Source: Clostridium sp. AWRP
Lineage (GTDB): Bacteria > Bacillota > Clostridia > Clostridiales > Clostridiaceae
Assembly (NCBI RefSeq): GCF_004006395.2
Contig: NZ_CP029758.2
Span: 3,720,001-3,784,000, forward strand
Reading direction: 5' to 3'
Length of the DNA stretch: 64,000 nt
A program made the position numbers and the translations under genes. The notes beneath the pieces are model-generated. The model had not been told where the DNA came from and did not search any database. It saw only the letters and a program-made list of their open reading frames with translations. Below, one piece after another: positions 51,599 through 60,336 of the stretch. How positions within the stretch are numbered: position 1 is the first letter of the stretch; each line of letters begins with the position of its first letter.

Positions 51599-53014
51599 CT
51601 ATTCTATCGGCATATAGTTATAAACAGCTGACTCCACGGTACCTTTATAATCACTGCTGTATAACGTCAACACAGGAAACTTAACAATTTTATACGCCTG
51701 GGAAATGAATGTAATTAATGGTATTTCATTTTTCATAAAGCTCTTTAAATTTTTACTTCCTGAAGTAATATACCAGGCATGCTTATGAGAAGGTATAGTA
51801 AATACTTGCATATCTTTTGGTATTTGTCCTGCTTTTGAAACTTGTACCCCTACTATAAATGAAAAGCTGAATTTGTGAATTAAAGTTTTAGGCTTTTCAT
51901 ATTGAGGAAGACTGTCAATTCCATCTATTGTATAAATATCACAAGGATTTATCACATTACTAATTTCATCAATTCTTCTTCTAAAATTTTCAACTAGCTT
52001 AAATTCTTTTCCAAAGGGAATAAATTTTTTATATTCACAGCCAACAAAAGTCATCTCAGGTAAAGTAGTTGTACCCATATTATTTTCAATTTCATCAGCA
52101 CTAACCTTGGAACACTCTGTATACACTTTTTTCATCTTACAATTAACTGATGAAAGATTTTCTTGAAATTTTTTGTACTTTGAACTGAGCACCTTTAAAT
52201 CTTCATCTATTAATTTAAGTAAATCGTTCATATATTTTATATTATCCTTAGAACTTGCATAACTTATAAACTGCTCTAATAATTTCAAATCAGTTTCAGT
52301 TAGTTCAGCATCATACAAATTATCTACATAATTTTGAATGTCTTCTTCATTCATTGAATAAAAATCTTTATCTCTGTTTTTAATTATTTCTTCAAGCAAA
52401 TTCCAATCAATTTCATCTGATTCCATGCTTTCTAATATTTCTTTATTAACTTTTAACTCATGACTGTCGTCAAGTACTTTAACAAGATGAATCCATGCAT
52501 TTTCCTTTTCTCTTCTGTCAATTGGCTCATCAAGGTAATTTGAATACTTCAAACAAATGTATCTACCAAAAAATCCAGGAAAGATGCGTATCAGCTCTTT
52601 TTTCATATACCCTTCTTTTTCCCTTTCACTCATGTCAAGGCTTCTTTTTAACAGCATCATGTCATCAGTAACTTTTCCTATATCGGAATTTAGAAAATTA
52701 ATATCATTTATGCACAGCTGGAAAATGTCTTTGGATCTTTCCATATTTAAAATTTGTGCCTTTATCTTATTTAAATGTTCTGTAAATATCTCTTCCATTT
52801 CTTTAGGATTCACTATTATTTCTCTAATCTTTTTTACTGGTATATCAAAGTTTCTTAAAACAGAGATTTGCTTTAATTTTTCAATATCTTCTTTAGTATA
52901 ATCCCTATAATTATTTTCCTTATTTACTGAAGGACTAATAAGTCCATTTTCCTCATAATAGTTTATGGCTTTTTTTGTAAGAGATGTGATCTCCATAACT
53001 TCACTTATCTTCAT
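51599..53014 (-). CDS. MerR family activator with long effector region
   Basis: 471 residues. N-terminal MerR domain (MKISEVMEITSLTKKAINYYEENGLISPSVNKENNYRDYTKEDIEKLKQISVLRNFDIPVKKIREII) and helix, a mostly alpha-helical middle of about 240 residues, then a C-terminal GyrI-like drug-binding domain (TLPEMTFVGCEYK, IDSLPQYEKPKTLIHKFSFSFIVGVQVS, AWYITSGSKN). MerR activators twist promoters with 19-base spacers; its own promoter has one, and so does the pfpI gene. Confidence 0.9.
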   Translation of the reverse strand: MKISEVMEITSLTKKAINYYEENGLISPSVNKENNYRDYTKEDIEKLKQISVLRNFDIPVKKIREIIVNPKEMEEIFTEHLNKIKAQILNMERSKDIFQLCINDINFLNSDIGKVTDDMMLLKRSLDMSEREKEGYMKKELIRIFPGFFGRYICLKYSNYLDEPIDRREKENAWIHLVKVLDDSHELKVNKEILESMESDEIDWNLLEEIIKNRDKDFYSMNEEDIQNYVDNLYDAELTETDLKLLEQFISYASSKDNIKYMNDLLKLIDEDLKVLSSKYKKFQENLSSVNCKMKKVYTECSKVSADEIENNMGTTTLPEMTFVGCEYKKFIPFGKEFKLVENFRRRIDEISNVINPCDIYTIDGIDSLPQYEKPKTLIHKFSFSFIVGVQVSKAGQIPKDMQVFTIPSHKHAWYITSGSKNLKSFMKNEIPLITFISQAYKIVKFPVLTLYSSDYKGTVESAVYNYMPIE

Positions 53015-53042
53015 TAAAAATTCCCCCTTAGATACTATTCAT

Positions 53043-53073
53043 AGTATAAACCAGTACCCAAGGCATCAGTCAA
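53043..53073 (-). promoter_or_regulatory. MerR-type promoter, 19-base spacer
   Basis: On the minus strand TTGACT (53068-53073), 19 bases, TATACT (53043-53048). The spacer holds CCTTGGGTACTGG-type dyad symmetry. The long spacer is the hallmark of MerR-controlled promoters; here it drives the MerR gene itself. A near copy is at 57955-57985. Confidence 0.75.
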
Positions 53074-53129
53074 TAATCAATTTTTCATACATCCAAAATG
53101 GAATCCAGGCCATCAGGCATGGACAATGC

Positions 53130-53576
53130 TCAAATAATATAATTTAATTCTTGGCACGGGTAATTAAAAACTGTAATAAATTTTCCTTCAATAAAACCTA
53201 TACTCTGATACAATTTTCGGGCAGCTATACCTTTTACGTCACCTTCACGGTAAGTTATCACTTTTAAATTTGTACCTTTAGGGAACAAATCAAACATATG
53301 CTGTATTAAATTTGTCGCAATTCCATTCTTTCGATACCTTGGATGAGTTGCAAGAAATGCAAGTTCACAATTCTTTCTTGAAAATATTAGTTCCCCTACT
53401 AATTTTCCTTTATCATTTTTTGCAATTAATGCCTCTTGATTCAAAATACTTTGGTGCAGCACATTTTTATATTCTTTTAAATCTAGTCCAGGAAAGCTTT
53501 CTTTAACAAGCTCTAACAAATCTATCCAACTCTGAAAATCGCAGTTATCTGCGTAATCTACTTTCACAACCTTCAC
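53130..53576 (-). CDS. GNAT family N-acetyltransferase
   Basis: 148 residues with the acetyl-CoA motif HPRYRKNGIATNLIQHMFDL and ELAFLATHP before it. C-terminal ITYREGDVKGIAARKLYQSIGFIEG is typical of the fold. Substrate unknown. Read on the minus strand upstream of the MerR gene. Confidence 0.85.
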   Translation of the reverse strand: MKVVKVDYADNCDFQSWIDLLELVKESFPGLDLKEYKNVLHQSILNQEALIAKNDKGKLVGELIFSRKNCELAFLATHPRYRKNGIATNLIQHMFDLFPKGTNLKVITYREGDVKGIAARKLYQSIGFIEGKFITVFNYPCQELNYII

Positions 53577-53759
53577 CTCTTTTTTGATACCTAATTTTTC
53601 TATACTAATAAGTTTATAAATTCTTCGAACCTATATTCTTATATCAAAATCGTGCTAAATTTCAGCAATACAATTCTTGCTTTATACCGCCAATACAATT
53701 ATTATAATACAAGTACCTTCTATTAATGAACATAAAAATTTTTAAAGTGGTGATAAAAA

Positions 53760-54551
53760 GTGAAAAAATCAAAAGTAGAAAGAATAAATTTTTACAGCAA
53801 TATACTTCGTAAAGAAATGGCTGTGTCGGTATATTTGCCTGAAGGCTATAATGATTCAGCTCCCCTACCTGTATTATATTTTCTGCATGGAAGAAGTGGA
53901 AATGAAAATATACTTCTTCAGCTAGGTATGGATACTAAAGCCGATGAAATGATAAATATCGAAAAAATAAAACCTATGATAATTGTATGTCCAAGATATG
54001 AAAACAGCCGCGGCTTGAATTCATCCTTAATCTGTAAAGAAGTACCTGATCCCGGGAATAACAATAGAACTATAAATCTTGGAATGTATGAAGATTATTT
54101 TATAAAAGAAATAATACCTCTGACAGATAAAACCTTCAATACCATAAAAGATAGAAAAGGAAGATACATAGGTGGAATATCTGCCGGTGGTTATGCAGCC
54201 CTTCACAATGCCCTAAGACATCAATCTATGTTTTCAAAAGTTGGAGGACATATGCCTGCTTTAGAACTGAAACTTGAAGATGAAGACAAACCATATTTTA
54301 AAGACATGGATATATGGGAAAAATATGATCCCATACATATTGCCAAAAACAGTAGTATTTCTTCCGATATTGATGTATATCTTGACGCTGGAGATAAGGA
54401 CGAAGGTGGTTTTTATGAAGGCTGTTCAATATTACATAAAATATTGAAGGAAAAAAGAGTAACTTCTCAAAATCATGTATTTTGTGGTAACCACAGTGCG
54501 GAATATATAAAATCAAATATTGAGAAATATTTACAGTTTTATGGACGCTAA
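53760..54551 (+). CDS. Alpha/beta hydrolase, esterase D-like
   Basis: 263 residues, starting at GTG 53760 after GGTGA. Esterase/feruloyl-esterase D fold: VYLPEGYNDSAPLPVLYFLHGRSGNE, the nucleophile elbow GGISAGGYAA (Ser 141), an Asp in VYLDAGDKDEGG and a His in VFCGNHSAEY. No signal peptide; cytoplasmic. Natural substrate unknown. Confidence 0.88.
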   Translation: MKKSKVERINFYSNILRKEMAVSVYLPEGYNDSAPLPVLYFLHGRSGNENILLQLGMDTKADEMINIEKIKPMIIVCPRYENSRGLNSSLICKEVPDPGNNNRTINLGMYEDYFIKEIIPLTDKTFNTIKDRKGRYIGGISAGGYAALHNALRHQSMFSKVGGHMPALELKLEDEDKPYFKDMDIWEKYDPIHIAKNSSISSDIDVYLDAGDKDEGGFYEGCSILHKILKEKRVTSQNHVFCGNHSAEYIKSNIEKYLQFYGR

Positions 54552-54571
54552 TATTAATTTTTAAGGAATCT

Positions 54572-54695
54572 GCTGAAATTTTTCCAACCGTTTTTCACTT
54601 TTCTACATTGAAGCAAAAAAGGTGGCCTCAGCCATTAAATTCAAACAGCTTAAGGCACTTGTGTTTTGCAAATTGGTTGGAAAAACTTCTGACTT
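54572..54695 (+). repeat. 124-bp structured repeat, copy 2
   Basis: Starts GCTGAAATTTTTCCAACCG and ends GGTTGGAAAAACTTCTGAC; inner hairpin GGCCTCAG...CTTAAGGCAC. The same length and ends as the copy at 39529-39652. It is between convergent genes, where it may also terminate transcription. Confidence 0.75.
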
Positions 54696-54709
54696 TCACT
54701 TGCCAGGAT

Positions 54710-55132
54710 CTATTCAATAAAGCCTTTTGTCTGCATTTTTTCTGTATTACAAAACAATGCCATTCCTGTTTTCATTTTTCTAAAACTTAATTTTTCATAA
54801 AAGGCTTCTTTACCCGGTGAAGCATACAATATAAAATTGCACTGTGGAATACGATTTAAAATACCATTAACAATTGTTCTTCCAACATTTTTACCTTGAT
54901 ATTCAGGTAATACTGCTACATCATAAATTGCAGCCTGGTAAGTTCCATCTGAAATTGCACGACCAAAACCAATTAATTTATTATTATCAAAAACAAATAT
55001 AGTAGTATGACTATTTTTAAAAGCTTTCTCATGCACTTTTCCTTCAAAATATGACATTCCAGCTTTTTTCAATATCTCACATACGTCATCCCAATTAATA
55101 TTTAAACAATTATATTGAATCTTAAGCTCCAT
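54710..55132 (-). CDS. GNAT family N-acetyltransferase
   Basis: 140 residues: IYDVAVLPEYQGKNVGRTIVNGILNRI is the acetyl-CoA motif, and FILYASPGKEAFYEKLSFRKM the C-terminal part. Small, soluble, substrate unknown. Convergent with the esterase gene, with the 124-bp repeat between. Confidence 0.86.
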   Translation of the reverse strand: MELKIQYNCLNINWDDVCEILKKAGMSYFEGKVHEKAFKNSHTTIFVFDNNKLIGFGRAISDGTYQAAIYDVAVLPEYQGKNVGRTIVNGILNRIPQCNFILYASPGKEAFYEKLSFRKMKTGMALFCNTEKMQTKGFIE

Positions 55133-55291
55133 ATTTTCCCCTCCTTGAAATAATATAACCTTATCTATAAGTATAAATGCTTACACAGCGTAAGCTTCAA
55201 GTGAAATTTCTACATACATTATATGGCAGATTTAAGGCTGGATATTTATTAAATATGGAGAATTTTATGAAAGAGTACATAGAAATCTCTT

Positions 55292-55438
55292 CCTGATGAT
55301 GACCAAATTGAGCTTGGAAAACACAATATAAATATTGAAATTGTAAAATCAGCAGGACATTCAATGGCTTGGGAAAATCCTAAAGGATTAGCAGAAGCAA
55401 TTAAAAAAGGTATTCTTTATGCAAGATTAAATTTTTAA
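55292..55438 (+). pseudogene. Alpha/beta hydrolase C-terminal relic
   Basis: 48 codons read PDDDQIELGKHNINIEIVKS and then AGHSMAWENPKGLAEAIKKG, ending in TAA. This is the last third of a small alpha/beta hydrolase, with the Asp (PDDD) and catalytic His (AGHS) of the triad, but the N-terminal two-thirds and the nucleophile are missing. No start codon or ribosome-binding site is in frame; a short GGAG-ATG frame just upstream stops early. Confidence 0.7.
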
Positions 55439-55453
55439 TTGATATATTATTGG

Positions 55454-55969
55454 CTACATTCCTTCTCGTTTAAATCCCTCAATTTTCAATTTACACTTCC
55501 ATACGATTCTTAGCATTGTTACAGATATTGCTGCAAGTAATACTGTAAATATTACAAGGATATAGTCACCTGTATTAACCGCTCCTATCAATTCCACAAA
55601 AAAACAAATAACTTCTGCAAGGGAAAGTACTTTGAAAAGATTTCCAATTCTTTTGTATTGAGCAATTTTTGATTCCACATCTGTATACATTTCAAAAGGG
55701 CCATCTGATGCTTTCTTTTTCAAATATACCCATCTCCACCATTGGCCTACAACTTGTACTCCTATATCGTTCATAAAAGATGAATAATCAACTGTATCAC
55801 CTTTCCAATTATCAAACAAATCCATTTGATAATTATATTCTCCAGGTTCACATGGTTCAAAAGTATAAAATCCAAGGAAAAATTTTTTGAATTCCCATCC
55901 ATCTAAAGACATTTTTTTTAACCAAGCTTCTTCTTCATCTTTTTCATAATACAATTTAAATTTTAGCAT
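55454..55969 (-). CDS. DUF2812 membrane protein
   Basis: 171 residues: the DUF2812 domain (YYEKDEEEAWLKKMSLDGWEFKKFFLGFYTFEPCEPGEYNYQMDLFD) then two membrane segments (about 112-130 and 135-155). Shorter than the copy at 22621. It follows its PadR gene by 4 bases. Confidence 0.85.
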   Translation of the reverse strand: MLKFKLYYEKDEEEAWLKKMSLDGWEFKKFFLGFYTFEPCEPGEYNYQMDLFDNWKGDTVDYSSFMNDIGVQVVGQWWRWVYLKKKASDGPFEMYTDVESKIAQYKRIGNLFKVLSLAEVICFFVELIGAVNTGDYILVIFTVLLAAISVTMLRIVWKCKLKIEGFKREGM

Positions 55970-55973
55970 ATAT

Positions 55974-56303
55974 TTATACCTCCTTAATCATCCATCTTTT
56001 CGCGTTATTTATAAGTTCTTCCAGCCTATTGACTTCTTCTTTAAATACTTCTGTCCCCATATCTGTAATGAGATATTCCTTTTTTTTTCTTGATTTTGTA
56101 TCCTCACTATATAAACTAATCCATCTCTTTTTAAGCATTGAATTAATAGCACCATATAAAGTTCCTGGCCCTAGCGTTACCCTTCCATCTGTCATTTTGC
56201 TCACATCCTGAATAATTCCATATCCATGGTTGGGTTTTTGTGTCGCCAATAAAATATAAAATGAAGCCTCTGTTAAAGGTGTACTATTGTCCAAATCTAT
56301 CAA
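55974..56303 (-). CDS. PadR family transcriptional regulator
   Basis: 109 residues with a winged helix (LTEASFYILLATQKPNHGYGIIQDVSKMTDGRVTLGPGTLYGAINSMLKKRWISL). First gene of the second PadR/DUF2812 pair. Its promoter carries palindromic operators. Confidence 0.92.
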   Translation of the reverse strand: MIDLDNSTPLTEASFYILLATQKPNHGYGIIQDVSKMTDGRVTLGPGTLYGAINSMLKKRWISLYSEDTKSRKKKEYLITDMGTEVFKEEVNRLEELINNAKRWMIKEV

Positions 56304-56310
56304 CCCCCGT

Positions 56311-56362
56311 TATATCGTCATACGATATATACTAATATATCACCTGCCGATATATTAGTCAA
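56311..56362 (-). promoter_or_regulatory. Promoter and PadR-type operators
   Basis: On the minus strand TTGACT (56357-56362), 17 bases, TATATT (56334-56339). The arms CTAATATATC and GATATATTAG (56332-56358) are perfect, overlapping both boxes, and a second palindrome TATATCGT-CAT-ACGATATA is at 56311-56329. Predicts autorepression, like the pair at 22214. Confidence 0.78.
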
Positions 56363-56520
56363 TAATATTTTATCTGATTTTTAAACATTTTTGTAGAATT
56401 ATATAATATAATAAAGTCAAAGAAAAAATAGAATAAATCAATATGAAACTATAATTTAAGCGGATATAACAGCATGTTTCTAATCCTTTTTTCACTTAAA
56501 TTATATAGGGAGATAAGCAG

Positions 56521-57252
56521 ATGACAGAAAAAGAAAATGATAAAAAGCTAAATATTAAAAAAATATTATCCAATACTTTAATAATTTCTTTCACAGTTTT
56601 AGTATTAGGATTTGCTATAAATTTTAAATATGCAGTAGGATATCTATCTATTCTTATTGTTCATGAACTGGGACATTATATTACAGCAAAGTTTTTGAAA
56701 CTGAATGTCACTTTTGGAGGGTTCACCCCAATTGGAGCGTATATAACTCATGAAGATCCTAAAAATTGCAAAGAAAATGCACTTATTGCACTAGGAGGAC
56801 CATTATTAGGAGGGATATGTGGGCTTATTTGCTATATAATTTATTATATTATAGGAGATTACACATTTTTAGTATTAAGTTTCACTTCAATAATAATAAA
56901 TTTGAGCAATTTAATACCAGTAAAGCCCCTTGATGGCGGACATATAGTTGAATCAATATCTCCTATTCTATGTTATATTGGATTTCCATTTTTAATATAT
57001 CTGTTTATATCAGTAAATAATTTAAAAAGTAAGATAATATTACTTTTTATTATGGCAGCAGGTGCTTATCAAACCTATAATTTTACCATTAAATATAAAA
57101 CAGATTCTTATTATAAGCTAGACAAACATAGTAAAATAATTTTTATAATTATATATAGCCTATTGGTATTATCCTTGGCTGGGAGTGCAATATACATTTA
57201 TAACACCTTTGATTATAAATATATATTTAAAAATATATCTAGATATAAATAA
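56521..57252 (+). CDS. M50 family site-2 type metalloprotease
   Basis: 243 residues with about six membrane segments. HELGH (48-52) is the zinc-binding HExxH, and NLIPVKPLDGGHIVE (about 131-145) the second metal site, as in SpoIVFB and other S2P intramembrane proteases. It may cleave a membrane-anchored regulator; none is identified nearby. GGGAG precedes the ATG. Confidence 0.85.
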   Translation: MTEKENDKKLNIKKILSNTLIISFTVLVLGFAINFKYAVGYLSILIVHELGHYITAKFLKLNVTFGGFTPIGAYITHEDPKNCKENALIALGGPLLGGICGLICYIIYYIIGDYTFLVLSFTSIIINLSNLIPVKPLDGGHIVESISPILCYIGFPFLIYLFISVNNLKSKIILLFIMAAGAYQTYNFTIKYKTDSYYKLDKHSKIIFIIIYSLLVLSLAGSAIYIYNTFDYKYIFKNISRYK

Positions 57253-57283
57253 TCATAATTATATTATTTTTCTCAAGTGTAAT

Positions 57284-57862
57284 TTACTTTTGATACATTC
57301 CATGTTTATGAAATTCATACCATTTATTAATTTCATCTGCAGGTTTAATCTTTAAATATAGCATAATTTCTTTAGCAAATTCTAATGCTGCTGTTCCATT
57401 TGCAGTAATGACATTGGAATCACTTACTGCTTGTTTCTCAACATAATTACTCTTTCCTTTATAATGAGGTGACTGAGATTTCAAAAATTCTAATGTATTA
57501 CTTGTATGTTTTCTATTATCCAAGTAACCATTTTCACCCATAAAAAAGGTGGCACCACAAATTGCTGCTACTGGAATATTATGATCAAGTGCATAATCAA
57601 CTATAGGTTTAACATTATTATTTTTCTTTTCCGTCCATGCATTGCCGCCAATTAATAAAAGCATTACAAATTCCTTAGGATAGTCCTTTATACAATAGTC
57701 TGGAACGGTATGAAAGCCTCCCATTGATATCTTAAGTTCTTTATCAAAACTTAAAGTTTTAACAGCATATTCTGTTTCTGGTGCATTAAGTTCAGAACAT
57801 ATGTAAGCACTCTCCCAATCAGCATATCCATCAAAAATAAATGCAAGTATTTCTTTTTTCAT
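57284..57862 (-). CDS. DJ-1/PfpI family protein
   Basis: 192 residues from ATG 57862 (AAGGATG upstream). The nucleophile-elbow Cys is in VAAICGATFFM (C102), with an acidic residue in IFDGYADWESAY as in the DJ-1 class. Members act as glyoxalase, chaperone or stress proteins; similar clostridial proteins are called type 1 glutamine amidotransferases but have no glutaminase partner. A MerR-type promoter lies upstream. Confidence 0.86.
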   Translation of the reverse strand: MKKEILAFIFDGYADWESAYICSELNAPETEYAVKTLSFDKELKISMGGFHTVPDYCIKDYPKEFVMLLLIGGNAWTEKKNNNVKPIVDYALDHNIPVAAICGATFFMGENGYLDNRKHTSNTLEFLKSQSPHYKGKSNYVEKQAVSDSNVITANGTAALEFAKEIMLYLKIKPADEINKWYEFHKHGMYQK

Positions 57863-57954
57863 TATTAAGCACATCCTTTCTTAAACATTATATATAAATA
57901 AAGCTGACACCTGTATGTCATCTTAGAAAAATTTTTCCTTAGGTACTTATACAT

Positions 57955-57985
57955 AGTATAAAGCAGCTTCTAAGGAGCCAGTCAA
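57955..57985 (-). promoter_or_regulatory. MerR-type promoter of the DJ-1/PfpI gene
   Basis: On the minus strand TTGACT (57980-57985), 19 bases, TATACT (57955-57960). The surroundings ATAGTATAAA, CAG and CAGTCAATAATCAATT (plus strand) nearly match the MerR gene's own promoter at 53043-53073, including the 19-base spacer. Confidence 0.75.
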
Positions 57986-58024
57986 TAATCAATTCACAAA
58001 TAGTGATATAATTATATTATCATT

Positions 58025-58060
58025 TTATCTGGTGGCTACCTACTGTAACACTCCCACCAA
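58025..58060 (+). repeat. Left-end fragment of the 185-bp intergenic repeat
   Basis: TTATCTGGTGGCTACCTACTGTAACACTCCCACC resembles the first 35 bases of copies A to C, with several changes. The rest of the element is missing. It lies just before the response-regulator gene. Confidence 0.4.
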
Positions 58061-58092
58061 GTAAGATTCATTGATAATAAGTGAGGTATAAT

Positions 58093-58812
58093 ATGCTGGA
58101 AATATTTATTTGTGACGACAACAAATCTTATAGAGATAAAATTAAACAAATTATTGAGAACACTATTTTGAGGGAATCTTTAGATTTGCATATACCCCTC
58201 TGCACTAACAGCCCAATAGAACTATTAAAATATGTAGAAGATCATGCAGCAACTGGAATTTACTTTCTGGATGTTGATTTAAAAAGCAGCATGAATGGAA
58301 TAAAGCTTGGTGAAAAAATAAGAGACTTAGACCCCTTTGGATTTATAATATTTACAACTATCCATATGGAAATGAGCTATCTCGTATTTAAATACAAAGT
58401 TGAAGCAATGGACTATGTTGCTAAAGACGAAGATGATTTTAAAGCACGGGTAACAAGTTGTCTTATGAAGGCTTATAATATTTATACTAGAGAGAATCTT
58501 AGTGAAGGATATATTAAAGTAAATGAAGATTCTAGAATAATAAATATAAAGCTATCTGATATCTTATTTATTGATACAAGCAGTACCCCTCATAAGATAA
58601 GAGTACATGAGGAAAATAGACAAATAGAGTTTTATGGAAATCTTAAAGATATAGAACAAAAACTAACTTCAAATTTTTACAGGTGTCATAAGTCCTATAT
58701 TGTAAATAAAAACAAGATTGACGAAATAGATTTGAAAAATAACAAAATCATTATGGTAAATGGCGAAGAATGTCTTGTTTCTTTTAGATATAAGAGAGGT
58801 CTTATAAAATGA
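58093..58812 (+). CDS. LytTR family response regulator, AgrA-like
   Basis: 239 residues from ATG 58093 (GTGAGG upstream). Receiver domain with the acidic pair D8-D9 and the phosphoacceptor D60 in GIYFLDVDLK, then a LytTR DNA-binding domain (SRIINIKLSDILFIDTSSTPHKIRVHEENRQIEFYGNLKDIEQKL, YRCHKSYIVNKNKIDEIDLKNNKIIMVNGEECLVSFRYKRG). Its stop overlaps the start of the kinase gene (ATGA), so the pair is co-translated. Confidence 0.94.
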   Translation: MLEIFICDDNKSYRDKIKQIIENTILRESLDLHIPLCTNSPIELLKYVEDHAATGIYFLDVDLKSSMNGIKLGEKIRDLDPFGFIIFTTIHMEMSYLVFKYKVEAMDYVAKDEDDFKARVTSCLMKAYNIYTRENLSEGYIKVNEDSRIINIKLSDILFIDTSSTPHKIRVHEENRQIEFYGNLKDIEQKLTSNFYRCHKSYIVNKNKIDEIDLKNNKIIMVNGEECLVSFRYKRGLIK

Positions 58813-60158
58813 TTATTAAAAAATTTCCCATAAGCAAACTTTTTACAGATGTGTTCTTCCCTTCACTGCAAATTAGCTTATTGTGTTGTATTTCAATATA
58901 CATATTATTTAAAGATAAAGTTACCTTAAATGTAATGAAAAAGTACTTTCTCATATCTTTTGTAGTTGGAGTGGTGCTTCAAACTGGTTCATATACCATA
59001 ATACTCCCTATCTTTACAATACTAATAATATTTTTATTAAAAAATAGTAAAGACATAAAAAGTACTATAGAAATAATCATAACCATTTTTACAATATACT
59101 TTATTAACATCATGTATAATGGAATTTTAAAACTAGATGTTTATAAAACAATATCTTTTAAAAATTGCATTTTTGAACTCATAATTATTCTATTTTTTAT
59201 ACTTTTAATATATATAATTAAAAAACATATTCCATGTAAACTTAAGAAATCGAGAAAAATTTCACTACAGCAAATAAGATATAGAATGATTCTAAGTATA
59301 AGTATTCCTATAGCTTTAAGTATATTCTTTATTTATCCTCTGGCAGATTCAGCAAATTACTTTGGAATATATTTTATAATTGAATGCTATCTTCCACTTG
59401 GGATTCCTCTTATTTCAATAATACTCATACTTATAATAATTTATAATTATGACAAGAGTTTAAAAATTGAATTTGATTTAAAAAGAGAAATTGAAGAAAA
59501 AGACAGAATAGAAGAATATGCACATGTAGTTGAAGAAATGTACAGTGAAACCAGAAAGTTTAAACACGATTACATAAATATGCTTATTCCCCTTAAGGAA
59601 TATATAGATACTTCTAATGTGAATGATCTCAAGGATTTCTTTTATGATAATGTACTCAACATAGACAAAGATATAAAGTGGAATAACACAAATATAGATA
59701 AGTTAAAACATATTAAGATACTGCCTTTAAAGGCCCTGATTTCTACAAAACTAATAAAAGCATTATCCTCAAGGATAAATATAAAAGTAGAAATAGTGGA
59801 AGATATATCTCAAATATCTATGAACATAATGGATTTATGCAGAATACTTGGAATACTTTTGGATAATGCAATAGAAGCATCTATGAAATGTGATTTGTCT
59901 AAGCTATATTTCTGCATTTGTGTAAAAAAGGATTATGTGGTTATAGCCGTTCACAATAACTTTGGGAATACAAAACCAGTGATACACAAAATATATGAAA
60001 AAGGTTTTTCAACTAAAGGAGATGGAAGAGGCCTTGGCTTATATATCTTAAAAGATATTATAGATACAAAATACAATAATGTATTTATAGATACATCTGT
60101 TGAGGGCAATATGTTTATACAGGAATTATGGATTAAGAATATGCATGGGACATCCTAA
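58809..60158 (+). CDS. Sensor histidine kinase, AgrC-like
   Basis: 449 residues. About six membrane segments in the first 215 residues, a coiled dimerisation helix with the phosphoacceptor His 253 in RKFKHDYINML, and a GHKL ATPase domain (GILLDNAIEASMKC N-box, KGFSTKGDGRGLGLYILKDI G-box). This is the peptide-sensing HPK10 type. No AgrB- or AgrD-like gene is present, so the signal is unknown. A downstream terminator partly separates it from the ABC transporter. Confidence 0.92.
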   Translation: MIIKKFPISKLFTDVFFPSLQISLLCCISIYILFKDKVTLNVMKKYFLISFVVGVVLQTGSYTIILPIFTILIIFLLKNSKDIKSTIEIIITIFTIYFINIMYNGILKLDVYKTISFKNCIFELIIILFFILLIYIIKKHIPCKLKKSRKISLQQIRYRMILSISIPIALSIFFIYPLADSANYFGIYFIIECYLPLGIPLISIILILIIIYNYDKSLKIEFDLKREIEEKDRIEEYAHVVEEMYSETRKFKHDYINMLIPLKEYIDTSNVNDLKDFFYDNVLNIDKDIKWNNTNIDKLKHIKILPLKALISTKLIKALSSRINIKVEIVEDISQISMNIMDLCRILGILLDNAIEASMKCDLSKLYFCICVKKDYVVIAVHNNFGNTKPVIHKIYEKGFSTKGDGRGLGLYILKDIIDTKYNNVFIDTSVEGNMFIQELWIKNMHGTS

Positions 60159-60174
60159 CTAGGATGTCTTTTTC
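60149..60174 (+). terminator. Terminator after the kinase gene
   Basis: GACATCC and GGATGTC pair with a TAACTA loop, followed by TTTTTC. It includes the stop codon of the kinase gene. Confidence 0.75.
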
Positions 60175-60336
60175 TTTAACGTAAATTTTTTAATCTTAAC
60201 CGTATCAGCTTCTGCTATTTATGAGTTCAGGATAGTCTCTTTGGACTAATACATAAAATATGCACTAATACCTGTTAATATGTAATTGAAGTTTGGAGCT
60301 GCAAACAAAAATTACTCTTTTAAGAAAGGATAAAAA
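60175..60336. other. Intergenic region before the ABC transporter
   Basis: 162 bp with no gene. It should carry the ABC operon promoter and the LytTR binding sites, but I could not assign them with confidence. Confidence 0.4.

Noticed and set aside
57875..60336. AgrD-like peptide gene near the AgrA/AgrC-like pair
   Set aside because: The spacers before 58093 and after 60158 contain no short frame with a ribosome-binding site and Cys-containing core, and no AgrB-like protease is present.
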